A stretch of DNA of 64,000 nt from Runella sp. SP2. GTDB lineage: Bacteria > Bacteroidota > Bacteroidia > Cytophagales > Spirosomataceae. The notes below the pieces were generated by a model. It saw nothing but the letters and a program-made list of their open reading frames with translations, did not search any database and was not told the DNA's origin. Both the position numbers and the translations under genes were made by a program. The stretch spans positions 4,216,001 through 4,280,000 of the forward strand of contig NZ_CP031030.1 in NCBI RefSeq assembly GCF_003711225.1. The letters run 5' to 3'. This document shows positions 1 to 8,976 of this stretch, in pieces. Each line of letters opens with the position of its first letter. Positions within the stretch are counted from its first letter, which is position 1.

Positions 1-2
1 CC

Positions 3-380
3 GTCAGTAAGTCGCTGCTGCGCGTGGCTTGTCACGAGTTATCGGAGCGAGGGTATGCGTACTTTCCTGCCTACGAACTATTGCTCGACGACCTCCGCGA
101 TTATCGTTTTTACAAATCAGACCTCATTCACCCCAGCGAACAGGCCGAAGACTACATTTTTGAGCAGTTTTCTAACGCCCATTTTACCAAAGAGTTACAA
201 AAATTTATCCAAGAATGGCAAAAGATTCGACAAGCGATCGGGCATCGTCCGCTATACCCCAATACCGCTAGTCATCGTCAATTTTTAGAAAATTTGCTTC
301 AAAAACTGCAAAAAATCGCTATTTTCGTTGATGTCAATTCCGAAATAGCTACGGTATCCGAACAACTTTCTGTATTTTAA
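3..380 (+). CDS. GSCFA-domain protein, C-terminal part (5' end outside window)
   Basis: The reading frame is open from the first bases of the window, so the gene is truncated here by the window edge and only about 125 C-terminal residues are visible. The segment with YFPAYELLLDDLRDYRFY followed by D-x-IHPSEQAxDYI is typical of the C-terminal half of GSCFA family proteins. These are SGNH-hydrolase-like proteins common in Bacteroidota, and the DxIHPS motif supplies the catalytic Asp/His pair. The substrate is unknown for the family. The catalytic Ser/Gly block would lie upstream of the window. The gene ends in an A-rich stretch with no convincing terminator hairpin. Confidence 0.85.
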   Translation, partial: VSKSLLRVACHELSERGYAYFPAYELLLDDLRDYRFYKSDLIHPSEQAEDYIFEQFSNAHFTKELQKFIQEWQKIRQAIGHRPLYPNTASHRQFLENLLQKLQKIAIFVDVNSEIATVSEQLSVF

Positions 381-460
381 AAAAAGGTATTCTGCTCGAC
401 AAATCCACCCCAAACGCCGTTTTTTAACAAACATACTATGGACAAAATGGGTTTTAGTGG

Positions 461-468
461 TATATTTG
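461..468 (+). promoter_or_regulatory. Candidate Bacteroidota -7 box upstream of the efflux region
   Basis: TATATTTG matches the TAnnTTTG -7 element of the Bacteroidota primary sigma factor exactly. It lies only about 10 nt before the ATG at 478, so a transcript from it would have almost no leader. I see no clear TTTG at -33. It is a reasonable promoter for the small exported protein and perhaps for the efflux genes behind it. Confidence 0.4.
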
Positions 469-477
469 CCTTAAAGC

Positions 478-885
478 ATGAAATCAGCAAGTGTTACATA
501 CATCCTAAAACAAATCGTTTGTTGGACTTTGCTCCTACAAATGATTCATGTGTGTATTGCCCCTGTGCCACCAATAATTTTAGAAAAAACGGCCACGCTT
601 TACCGCGATAACACCTGCCATCAGCGCCCGAAAAACTTTCTCACCTTGCTTACTTTTTCGCTGGCTAATTCCATTACAAGTAACACAGATGCCCCTGTCA
701 GTGAAAAAGGAAGTGAAAGCTCCTTTCTTGAAGATTTCAGCATTGGCCTTATTTGGCCGCCGTTTAATGTAGAGTTTTTATCCATCCAACTCACGGAAGA
801 GTTGGACGCCAATTTTGACCATTATTTAGGACTTCTTGAAACGCGAGAAATAGAACCCATTTCTCCGCCTCCAAACTTCAGCTAG
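478..885 (+). CDS. Small exported protein of unknown function, upstream of RND operon
   Basis: A 135-residue protein that I do not recognise. Residues about 8-30 are hydrophobic (a signal peptide or single membrane segment). The remainder is polar, with an acidic C-terminal third that ends in a proline-rich tail. It reads in the same direction as the RND efflux genes and ends 107 bp before the adaptor start, so it could be co-transcribed with them. Family function is not known to me. It could be a small periplasmic accessory or regulatory protein, but the sequence shows no motif to support this. Its good ORF length and promoter box argue that it is real. Confidence 0.55.
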   Translation: MKSASVTYILKQIVCWTLLLQMIHVCIAPVPPIILEKTATLYRDNTCHQRPKNFLTLLTFSLANSITSNTDAPVSEKGSESSFLEDFSIGLIWPPFNVEFLSIQLTEELDANFDHYLGLLETREIEPISPPPNFS

Positions 886-992
886 CTTCTCTTATCAGGG
901 CCTTATGTTAAGTGCTCTGATGACTTGGGTTTCCAGGTTTTTTGCCCTGCGTTTTCCACCTACTGTATAATTCAACACAACCATTATTTCTT

Positions 993-2114
993 ATGAGAGT
1001 AACCCTAATTTTCACTTCGGTGATTGGGCTGTGCATTTCTAGCTGCTCGACCGCTGATTCTAACCAAACCACTACCCAAGAAAAGTACCCTGTTATTCAA
1101 CCCATTACGATTGACACCGTCTATCATACGGATTATGTTTCGGACATCAACTCCGTTAAAAACGTTGAAATTCGTGCTCGGGTCAAGGGCTACATTGAAA
1201 GCATTCATGTCGATGAAGGAAAGACAGTACGAAAAGGTCAAGTGCTTTTCCGTATCAGTAATCAAGAATATAAAGGCGATTTATTACGCGCTACGGCCGT
1301 GCTAAAAAGCGCCATTGCTGAGGCCAAAACTGCTGAACTTGACCTACTAAACGTCAAGAAATTGGTGGATAAGAACGTTGTATCCAAAACTGAATACGAC
1401 ATGGCCAAAGCCAAACTCGATGCCCTCAATGCCCGCATCGAAGAGGCTGAATCGCAAGAGCAAAGCGCCAAACTCAAGCTGTCTTTTTCGGAAATAAAAG
1501 CACCTTTCGACGGCATCATCAACCGTATTCCCAACAAAATCGGAAGTTTGATTGACGAAGGAACGCTTCTAACGACCATCTCCGACAACCAAGAAGTATA
1601 TGCTTATTTTAATGTTTCAGAAAAAGAATACCTCGAATTTGCGGCAAGTAACAAACAACCTGACAACCGTAATCAAGTATCGTTGATTCTGGCCAACAGC
1701 GAAGAGCATCCGCACAAAGGCTTCGTCGAAACCATTGAGGGTGAGTTTGATAACGCCACGGGAAGCATTGCGTTTCGGGCGCGTTTTCCTAACCCTGAAC
1801 GTATTCTCAAACACGGTTCGAGCGGAAAAGTACGCATATTACGCAAAGTCAAAAATGCGCTTGTAGTTCCGCAAAAGTCAACGTTTGAGGTGCAAGATAA
1901 AATGTACGTTTATGTAGTGGACAACCAAAACAAAGTCCAGATGCGAAATATCGTGCCTAAACTCCGAATGCCGCACTTGTACGTGCTCGAATCGGGGATT
2001 AGTCCCAGCGACAAAGTCATCTACGAAGGGTTGCAAGACATGCGCGTAGGGATGTCGGTACAGCCTGAAATGAAGTCGTTGGCCACCATCCTTCCGCAAT
2101 TGGCGCAGCAATAG
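993..2114 (+). CDS. RND efflux periplasmic adaptor (HlyD/AcrA family) lipoprotein
   Basis: Membrane-fusion protein that links an inner-membrane RND pump to an outer-membrane channel. I chose the ATG at 993 rather than an upstream TTG at 942, because it gives a signal peptide with a lipobox (ISSC, Cys near residue 16). The biotinyl-lipoyl half (KNVEIRARVKGYIESI..DEGKTVRKGQ), an alpha-helical hairpin (about residues 90-165) and the returning lipoyl/beta-barrel part (IKAPFDGIINRI) follow in the usual order. The length of about 373 aa is normal for AcrA/MexE-type adaptors. It is the first gene of an adaptor-pump-channel operon, with 43 bp to the pump. The substrate cannot be told from sequence. 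Confidence 0.93.
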   Translation: MRVTLIFTSVIGLCISSCSTADSNQTTTQEKYPVIQPITIDTVYHTDYVSDINSVKNVEIRARVKGYIESIHVDEGKTVRKGQVLFRISNQEYKGDLLRATAVLKSAIAEAKTAELDLLNVKKLVDKNVVSKTEYDMAKAKLDALNARIEEAESQEQSAKLKLSFSEIKAPFDGIINRIPNKIGSLIDEGTLLTTISDNQEVYAYFNVSEKEYLEFAASNKQPDNRNQVSLILANSEEHPHKGFVETIEGEFDNATGSIAFRARFPNPERILKHGSSGKVRILRKVKNALVVPQKSTFEVQDKMYVYVVDNQNKVQMRNIVPKLRMPHLYVLESGISPSDKVIYEGLQDMRVGMSVQPEMKSLATILPQLAQQ

Positions 2115-2157
2115 CCGCTGCGATTCAACCCATTGTCCCACACAAACTCGTACCATC

Positions 2158-5100
2158 ATGTTTACTTTGTTTATCAATAGGCCCGTCCTATCGATTGTTA
2201 TATCGCTTATCATTACCCTGCTGGGGGCGCTTGCCATGACCCAGCTCCCTGTTACGCAGTACCCCGACATTGCCCCGCCTGCTGTAACCGTAACAACCAA
2301 ATACACAGGGGCTAACGCCGAAGCTTGCTCCAAAGCAGTGGTGACACCCCTCGAACGCGCCATCAACGGTGTACCAGGCATGACTTACATGACCTCCGTG
2401 TCGGGCAACGACGGTACCAGTATCATCCAGGTTTACTTTAAAGTAGGCACCGACCCCGATTTGGCTTCCGTAAACGTCCAGACACGGGTAGCCACTGTCC
2501 TCGACGAATTACCTGAGGAAGTAATCAAAGCGGGGGTATCGACCGAAAAAGAGGTAAACAGTATGTTGATGTATATCAACCTCTTGAGCGAAGATACGAC
2601 CGCCAATGAAGAGTTTTTGTACAACTTTGCCGACATCAACGTCGTGGCAGAATTGAAGCGGGTCGATGGCGTTGGTTTTGCCAACATCATGGGGCAACGT
2701 GAATATTCGATGCGGGTATGGCTCAAACCCGACCGCATGACGGTTTACAACGTTTCGGCTGACGATGTCATTTCGGCCCTCCGCAACCAAAACGTGGAAG
2801 CGGCCCCAGGAAAAATCGGGGAAAGCTCTGGCCGCAAATCGCAGTCGTTGCAGTACGTACTTCGCTACACGGGAAAATTTACCGACCAAGCACAGTACGA
2901 AAATATCATCATTAAGGCCAATCCAAGTGGTGACATTTTGCGCCTGAAAGACATTGCCGACATCGAATTTGGTTCGTTGAACTACAACGTTTTATCCAAA
3001 GAAAACGGCCGTCCTTCTGCGGCGATTTTGCTCAAGCAACGCCCTGGTTCAAACGCCAGTCAGGTGATTGCCAACGTCAAAGCCAAAATGACGGAGTTAC
3101 AGAAAGCATTTCCACCAGGCATGAAATACACCATCAGCTACGACGTATCGCGCTTTTTGGATGCCTCCATTCACGAGGTTATCAAGACCTTGATTGAAGC
3201 CTTTATTCTGGTAGCGCTGGTAGTGTTTATTTTCTTGCAAGATTTCCGCTCTACGCTCATTCCTGCTTTGGCCGTACCTGTGTCGCTTATTGGTACATTT
3301 TTCTTTATGCAAATGTTCGGGTTTTCGATTAACCTGCTCACGTTGTTTGCCTTGGTATTAGCCATCGGAATTGTGGTTGACAACGCCATTGTGGTCGTTG
3401 AGGCCGTTCACGCTAAGATGGAAGAAAAAGGGCTAAATGCTAAAGAAGCCACCATCGAGGCCATGGACGAAATCAGCGGCGCCATTGTGGCCATTACGCT
3501 CGTAATGACGGCTGTGTTCGTGCCTGTGGCATTTATGGACGGCCCATCGGGGGTATTTTATCGCCAGTTTTCGATTACGATGGCCATTTCAATCGTGATT
3601 TCGGGGGTCAACGCACTGACCCTTACACCCGCGCTTTGCGCCATCATGCTCAAAAGTCACCACGGCCAGAAAACTACGTTGTTGACTCGATTCTTTGACG
3701 GATTCAACAATTGGTACAACGGCGTATCAGACCGTTACCGTTCACTAATTAATGTCATCGCCAACCGTCGGGTTGTGACCTTTGCCATGTTGGCCTTCTT
3801 TATCGCTGCCACCTGGGGAACCAACCTCGTACTTCCATCAGGTTTTATTCCAACGGAAGACCAAGGTACGATTTATGCCAACATCACGACGCCGTCGGGT
3901 GCTACCCTCGAACGTACCGAAGCCGTAGTGGATGAAATCGAAAAAGTAAGCCTAAAACTCGATGCCGTAGAGTCGATTTCAACTTTATCGGGCTTTAGTT
4001 TGATGACCGACGGTGCGGGGGCTTCGTTTGGGATGGGAATGATGAACCTCAAACCTTGGGAAAGTCGCAAAGAATCGGTCGATGACGTGATTACTTTGTT
4101 GTCCGAAAAAACCAAACACATCAAAGACGCCGATATCCAGTTTTTCCCACCGCCTGCCGTGCCTGGTTACGGAAACGCCAGTGGATTTGAGTTCCGTCTT
4201 CAAGACCGTACGGGAAGTGGCAACTTGCAAGCCATGGAAAAAGTGACAAAGGCATTTATCGAAGAACTCAACAAGCGCCCCGAGGTAGTCAATGCCTTTA
4301 CAAGCTACGATGCGAGTTTTCCGCAGTATTTGATTCACGTTGACAACGAAAAAGCGGCCCAAAAGGGCGTTTCGGTTGACAATGCCATGAACAACCTGCA
4401 ATCACTCATCGGTAGTTTTTATGCCACCAATTTCATTCGTTTTGGACAAATGTACAAAGTGATGGTGCAAGCCTCACCCGAATACCGTACCCAACCCGAC
4501 GACCTGTTGAAATTGTACGTCAAAAACACTGAAGGCGAAATGGTGCCATACTCAGCCTTTGTGCGGATGGAACGCGTGTATGGTCCCGAGCAACTTACCC
4601 GCTACAATATGTTTACGGCCGCGATGATCAACGGCGACGCCGCCCCAGGTTTTAGTAGTGGCGATGCCATTCGGGCGATTCAAGAAGTAGCCGCCCAGAA
4701 ACTTCCCAAAGGCTACACCTACGAATGGTCGGGCATGACCCGCGACGAAATCTTGTCGGGCGACCAAGCCATTTACATTTTTATCATCTGTCTTATTTTT
4801 GTGTATTTGCTGCTTGCGGCGCAGTATGAGAGCTTTTTACTGCCGCTTCCCGTGCTTTTATCGCTACCAACGGGGATTTTTGGCGCGTTTTTCTTTTTGG
4901 CCGTATTGGGGTTACAAAACAACATTTACGCCCAAGTAGCACTCGTGATGTTGATTGGTTTGTTGGGTAAAAATGCCATTCTAATTGTCGAGTTTGCCAT
5001 TCTCAAACGTAGCGAAGGTTATACGCCATTGCAAGCCGCCATCGAAGGGGCAGCTTCTCGCCTTCGCCCCATTTTGATGACTTCGTTTGCGTTCATTGCG

Positions 5101-5310
5101 GGGTTGATTCCTCTTATGATGGCTTCGGGTGCAGGCGCCATCGGAAACCGCACCATCGGAACAGCCGCTGCGGGCGGAATGCTCTTCGGGACAGTCTTTG
5201 GGGTGATTTTGATACCAGGTTTGTACGTGGTATTTGAAACCCTATCCGACCGAATGTCGCGCAAAAAGAAAAAAGAAGTTGCCCACCTAACCCACGAAGT
5301 CAATGCGTAA
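2158..5310 (+). CDS. RND multidrug efflux pump, HAE1 (AcrB/MexF-like)
   Basis: Inner-membrane proton-driven exporter of 1,050 residues, the standard length of AcrB-type pumps. It has an N-terminal TM helix (FINRPVLSIVISLIITLLG), two large periplasmic loops and two TM bundles. The TM4 proton-relay motif reads GIVVDNAIVVVEAV, so the first Asp of the classical Asp-Asp pair is kept (residue 408) and the second is Asn (409). The TM10 lysine is present (GLLGKNAILIVEFA, Lys 938). The gene lies between its adaptor and its channel and overlaps the channel gene by 8 bp, so the three are translationally coupled. The drug or metabolite exported is unknown. The Asp-to-Asn change may mark a subfamily rather than a defect. 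Confidence 0.96.
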   Translation: MFTLFINRPVLSIVISLIITLLGALAMTQLPVTQYPDIAPPAVTVTTKYTGANAEACSKAVVTPLERAINGVPGMTYMTSVSGNDGTSIIQVYFKVGTDPDLASVNVQTRVATVLDELPEEVIKAGVSTEKEVNSMLMYINLLSEDTTANEEFLYNFADINVVAELKRVDGVGFANIMGQREYSMRVWLKPDRMTVYNVSADDVISALRNQNVEAAPGKIGESSGRKSQSLQYVLRYTGKFTDQAQYENIIIKANPSGDILRLKDIADIEFGSLNYNVLSKENGRPSAAILLKQRPGSNASQVIANVKAKMTELQKAFPPGMKYTISYDVSRFLDASIHEVIKTLIEAFILVALVVFIFLQDFRSTLIPALAVPVSLIGTFFFMQMFGFSINLLTLFALVLAIGIVVDNAIVVVEAVHAKMEEKGLNAKEATIEAMDEISGAIVAITLVMTAVFVPVAFMDGPSGVFYRQFSITMAISIVISGVNALTLTPALCAIMLKSHHGQKTTLLTRFFDGFNNWYNGVSDRYRSLINVIANRRVVTFAMLAFFIAATWGTNLVLPSGFIPTEDQGTIYANITTPSGATLERTEAVVDEIEKVSLKLDAVESISTLSGFSLMTDGAGASFGMGMMNLKPWESRKESVDDVITLLSEKTKHIKDADIQFFPPPAVPGYGNASGFEFRLQDRTGSGNLQAMEKVTKAFIEELNKRPEVVNAFTSYDASFPQYLIHVDNEKAAQKGVSVDNAMNNLQSLIGSFYATNFIRFGQMYKVMVQASPEYRTQPDDLLKLYVKNTEGEMVPYSAFVRMERVYGPEQLTRYNMFTAAMINGDAAPGFSSGDAIRAIQEVAAQKLPKGYTYEWSGMTRDEILSGDQAIYIFIICLIFVYLLLAAQYESFLLPLPVLLSLPTGIFGAFFFLAVLGLQNNIYAQVALVMLIGLLGKNAILIVEFAILKRSEGYTPLQAAIEGAASRLRPILMTSFAFIAGLIPLMMASGAGAIGNRTIGTAAAGGMLFGTVFGVILIPGLYVVFETLSDRMSRKKKKEVAHLTHEVNA

Positions 5311-6748
5311 ACTCACCCATATCCTCACGTTAGGGCTGTTTGTTGGCGGCCTGTTTTTCTCGGGTTGTAAATCACTCAAAGCCCCCGAACAACTACCTAC
5401 GTTTACCCCAACGCCCGATTCTTTCAGCGGCACCGCGCACAGCAGCAACGCCGCTGATATTCAGTGGAAAAGCTACTTTTCAGACCCTAATTTGGTATCG
5501 CTCATTGATACTGCATTAGCCAATAATTTCGACATTCGCATTGCGCTTCAGCGCATCGAAACCAACAAAGCCCAAGCTGAACGCGCCAAAGGGCTTACGC
5601 TGCCCTTTGTGACGGGTGCTGGTAATATTGGACAGCGCCGTTTTGGGAAATATACCATGGATGGCATCGGGAATTACGACACCAATTTCTCTAACAATAT
5701 CTCTGAAAATCAGCGCATTCCTGAGTATTTACCCGACTTTAACGTTGGACTCCAAAGCTCATGGGAAATCGATATTTGGGGGAAATTGCGGGCCAGAAAA
5801 GAAGCGGCTTTGGCTCGGTTTTTGGCCTCGGTCGAAGGCCGTAATTTTGTCATAACTAACCTGATTTCGGACATTGCTTCGTTGTATTATGAGCTGATGG
5901 CGCTCGACCGCGAACTTGATTTGTTGAAAGAAACAATTACGTTGCAAGAAAACGAATTGAACATTATCAAGATTCAGAAAGACGCAGGCCGCTCCAACGA
6001 ACTGGCAGTAAAGCAGTTTGAGGCACAGCTTCTCAGCACCCAAGGCCTGGAGGCAGAGATTTTGCAGCGCGTCCGCGAAGCCGAAAATCGTATCAATTTT
6101 CTGTTAGGCAGGTATCCAAGCCCAATCATTCGCTCCCGAAATTTATTTATGACGGGACTTCCGAATCAAATCAAAGCGGGCGTACCTGCGGATTTGCTTA
6201 AAAACCGCCCCGACGTAAAACAGGCAGAATTGGAACTGGCTGCGGCCAAAGCCGAGGTGTTTATTTCAAAGGCGGCGTTTTATCCGTCACTCAACATCAC
6301 AGGCGCACTTGGGCTTCAATCTTTCAATCCACAGTTTTTGATTTCACCCCAATCCATTGCTTACAACATCATTGGTGGACTGGCCGTACCGCTTTTCAAC
6401 AAAACCGCCCTCAAAGCCGAACTAAAAATGGCAAGAGCGGCGCAGGTGGAGGCCGTTTACAACTATCAGCGTAGCATTCTAAACGGATATTTTGAGGTCT
6501 ATAACCAGCTTGTGTTAATCAATAACCTCGAAAAAATTTACGATTTCAAACGCGCTGAGGTGGACGTACTCAATACCTCCATCCAAACCGCTTCAGATTT
6601 GTTTTCTACGGGTCGCGCTTCGTATTTGGAAGTTATTTTTAACCGTAAAAGTGCCCTACAATCACGCATCGACCTGATTGACGTTCGGAAGCGTCAGTAT
6701 TTTGCCGTCATTGGTATTTATCGTTCGTTGGGGGGAGGTTGGAAATAA
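5303..6748 (+). CDS. TolC-like outer-membrane efflux lipoprotein (NodT/OprM type)
   Basis: Outer-membrane channel of the RND system, 481 residues. The N-terminus is a lipoprotein signal (GLFFSGCKSLK, lipobox FSGC). Two outer membrane efflux (OEP) domains follow at about residues 55-260 and 270-475, with the characteristic stretch AGVPADLLKNRPDVKQAE and helical repeats rich in Ala/Glu. The start ATG lies inside the last codons of the pump gene (8-bp overlap). A hairpin terminator follows at 6797-6838. The protein should form the trimeric exit duct for the pump. Confidence 0.94.
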   Translation: MRKLTHILTLGLFVGGLFFSGCKSLKAPEQLPTFTPTPDSFSGTAHSSNAADIQWKSYFSDPNLVSLIDTALANNFDIRIALQRIETNKAQAERAKGLTLPFVTGAGNIGQRRFGKYTMDGIGNYDTNFSNNISENQRIPEYLPDFNVGLQSSWEIDIWGKLRARKEAALARFLASVEGRNFVITNLISDIASLYYELMALDRELDLLKETITLQENELNIIKIQKDAGRSNELAVKQFEAQLLSTQGLEAEILQRVREAENRINFLLGRYPSPIIRSRNLFMTGLPNQIKAGVPADLLKNRPDVKQAELELAAAKAEVFISKAAFYPSLNITGALGLQSFNPQFLISPQSIAYNIIGGLAVPLFNKTALKAELKMARAAQVEAVYNYQRSILNGYFEVYNQLVLINNLEKIYDFKRAEVDVLNTSIQTASDLFSTGRASYLEVIFNRKSALQSRIDLIDVRKRQYFAVIGIYRSLGGGWK

Positions 6749-6796
6749 CCCATCCAAGTCGGTTTTATTTGTTTACAAGGCTTTTTTTTTACATTT

Positions 6797-6838
6797 GTGG
6801 TAATCGAGTACGCATTTTTATTCGATTACCACTTTTTT
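6797..6838 (+). terminator. Terminator of the RND efflux operon
   Basis: An 11-bp perfect stem (GTGGTAATCGA / TCGATTACCAC) with a 14-nt loop is followed by TTTTTT. It sits 49 bp after the channel gene stop. Confidence 0.75.
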
Positions 6839-6888
6839 AATGCACTTTTTCAGCACTCAAACAAAACCTAACTAAACTGACCTTTTTT

Positions 6889-8358
6889 ATGTCCGAAAAA
6901 ACGCTATTTGGCCATCCCAAGGGCTTATTTGTACTGTTTTTCACCGAAATGTGGGAGCGTTTTTCCTACTACGGTATGCGCGCCATCCTGTTGTTATTTT
7001 TGCTTGATAAAACCTCAGGGGGAATGGGCCTCAACGAAGGTGAAGGGGGTGCTATTTACGGATTATATACCTTCTCTGTTTATCTTTTATCGTTGCCTGG
7101 TGGCTGGCTTGCCGATAACGTTTTGGGCCAGCGCAAAGCCATTTGGTACGGCGGTATCGCCATTATGCTGGGCCACATTGTACTTGCGTTTCCCGCATCG
7201 CAGGCCGTCTTTTTTACGGGATTAGGACTTGTGGCTATCGGTACTGGACTCCTCAAACCCAACATCAGTTCTATCGTAAGCGAGCTGTACCCCGAAGGCG
7301 GTGCCATTCGTGATGCGGCCTTTTCCATTTTTTACATTGGTATCAACACGGGTTCGTTTTTGGGCATTTTGATTGTGGGTTACCTTGGTCAAAAAGTAGG
7401 CTGGCACTACGGCTTCGGAGCAGCGGCGGTAGCCATGTTTTTGGGCTTGCTTGTCTATCGTTTTTCTGCTCAAACGTACCTCCAAGACAAAGGCATGTTG
7501 CCTAAAGCATTGGCTTCCGAAAAATCGAGTGAAAAAACCAATCCCATTACGTGGGGTTTGCTTGGTGCGTTGGTAGTTTTTATGTTGGTAATGCAGTTCA
7601 ACGGGATGTTCCAATGGGGCAGCAAGGCAGCCGTAGCTACCTCAATGGGCGTGATTGCGGTAGCCATCGTTATCGTTTATTTCCTCAACCTCATTTTTGC
7701 GTCAGGACTTGATACCACCGAAAGAAAGCGGATTGTTATTCTCTTTATTCTCTTCTGGGGGGCGGTATTGTTCTGGGCTGGATTTGAGCAACAAGGTTCG
7801 TCGCTGCAAATTTTTGCCGACCGCTATTCGGAGCTTCCTTTTGGAATGCCGTCGAGCTGGTTTCAAAACTTCAATCCTTTCTATATCCTCGTTTTTGCCC
7901 CTGTATTGGGTGGTTTGTGGGTATTTTTGGAGAAAAAACAACTCAACCCTCCTTTGTTGGTGAAATTCGCGATTGGTCTGTTTTTACTAGGATTAGGCTA
8001 TTATATCATGGTTGTAGGTGCGCAAATAGCCCTTACTGGCGTAAAAGCTTCGGCCTTGTTCTTGACCTTTACGTATTTATTCCATACCCTTGGTGAGTTG
8101 TGCTTGAGTCCCGTTGGATTAAGTGCTTACACCAAACTTGCACCCAAAAAATACCTGAGCCAATTGATGGGCATTTGGTTTGTAGCTGCGGCTTTGGGTA
8201 ACCTTTTTGCAGGTCTGTTTGCAGGAGGTTTCGACGAAGAAAACGTTCAGCAAATGCCCCAAATGTTTATGAGCATTGTGTGGTTTTGTGTGGCCGTAGG
8301 CGGAATAATCTTCATTCTTCAACGCCCACTAAAAGATTGGATGGGAGGAATTAAGTAA
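6889..8358 (+). CDS. POT/PTR2-family proton-dependent oligopeptide transporter
   Basis: Polytopic inner-membrane symporter of 489 residues. The N-terminal signature of the peptide transporter family is clear: FFTEMWERFSYYGMRAILLLFL contains the ExxERFxYYG proton-coupling motif. About 12-14 hydrophobic segments follow, and the second PTR2 signature region (FSIFYIGINTGSFLG) lies near residue 145. It probably imports di- and tripeptides with protons. It is separated from the RND operon by a terminator and lies 6 bp upstream of the formyl-THF cyclo-ligase gene, so these two are likely co-transcribed. Confidence 0.93.
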   Translation: MSEKTLFGHPKGLFVLFFTEMWERFSYYGMRAILLLFLLDKTSGGMGLNEGEGGAIYGLYTFSVYLLSLPGGWLADNVLGQRKAIWYGGIAIMLGHIVLAFPASQAVFFTGLGLVAIGTGLLKPNISSIVSELYPEGGAIRDAAFSIFYIGINTGSFLGILIVGYLGQKVGWHYGFGAAAVAMFLGLLVYRFSAQTYLQDKGMLPKALASEKSSEKTNPITWGLLGALVVFMLVMQFNGMFQWGSKAAVATSMGVIAVAIVIVYFLNLIFASGLDTTERKRIVILFILFWGAVLFWAGFEQQGSSLQIFADRYSELPFGMPSSWFQNFNPFYILVFAPVLGGLWVFLEKKQLNPPLLVKFAIGLFLLGLGYYIMVVGAQIALTGVKASALFLTFTYLFHTLGELCLSPVGLSAYTKLAPKKYLSQLMGIWFVAAALGNLFAGLFAGGFDEENVQQMPQMFMSIVWFCVAVGGIIFILQRPLKDWMGGIK

Positions 8359-8364
8359 TAAATT

Positions 8365-8976
8365 ATGACTAAAAAAGAGCTACGCCATGTGTTTAAACAA
8401 CAACGTATGGCTTTGTCTCCTACCGAAGCAGCCGCGCAAAGTCAAGCCATTGCGCGGCTGTTTTTTGCTTCTTTTCCTGTGGCTGACTTCCAAGCCATTC
8501 ACTGCTATTTGCCCATCCGTCGCCAAAACGAGGTAGATACCTTCCCCATCATTGATACCTTTCAGCAACAATTTCCCCGTACCAGCATCGTCGTTCCGCG
8601 TAGCCTTCCCGAAACGGGCGAAATGGAGCATTATCGGTGGACACCCGACATCGAACTTCTCTCAAATCAGTGGGGAATTTTAGAGCCAAATCCTTCAACT
8701 TCCCTCCATTTTCCAGTGCAAAAGATAGATTTGGTAGTTATTCCGCTTTTAGCCTTTGACCACCAAGGCAATCGGGTTGGGTATGGAAAAGGGTTTTATG
8801 ACCGTTTTTTGGCACAGTGCCGCTCCAATGTCCTCAAAGTAGGGGTGTCTTTTTTTGAGCCTGTAGAAACGATTACCGACGCCAACGCCTTTGATGTTCG
8901 TTTAGATTACTGCATCACTCCTAGCAATGTATGGCGATTTTCATCCACTCCATCGGTTTCAACAGACAGGCTTTGA
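8365..8976 (+). CDS. 5-formyltetrahydrofolate cyclo-ligase
   Basis: Cytosolic enzyme that converts 5-formyl-THF to 5,10-methenyl-THF with ATP. The 203-residue length is typical. The N-terminal KKELRHVFKQQRMALS helix, the central substrate-binding part and the hallmark RVGYGKGFYDRFL motif (about residues 137-149) are all present. The gene starts 6 bp after the peptide transporter. Its last 46 bp overlap an ATG (8931) of the next ORF, but the next gene more likely begins further downstream, so the overlap may not be real. Confidence 0.93.
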   Translation: MTKKELRHVFKQQRMALSPTEAAAQSQAIARLFFASFPVADFQAIHCYLPIRRQNEVDTFPIIDTFQQQFPRTSIVVPRSLPETGEMEHYRWTPDIELLSNQWGILEPNPSTSLHFPVQKIDLVVIPLLAFDHQGNRVGYGKGFYDRFLAQCRSNVLKVGVSFFEPVETITDANAFDVRLDYCITPSNVWRFSSTPSVSTDRL

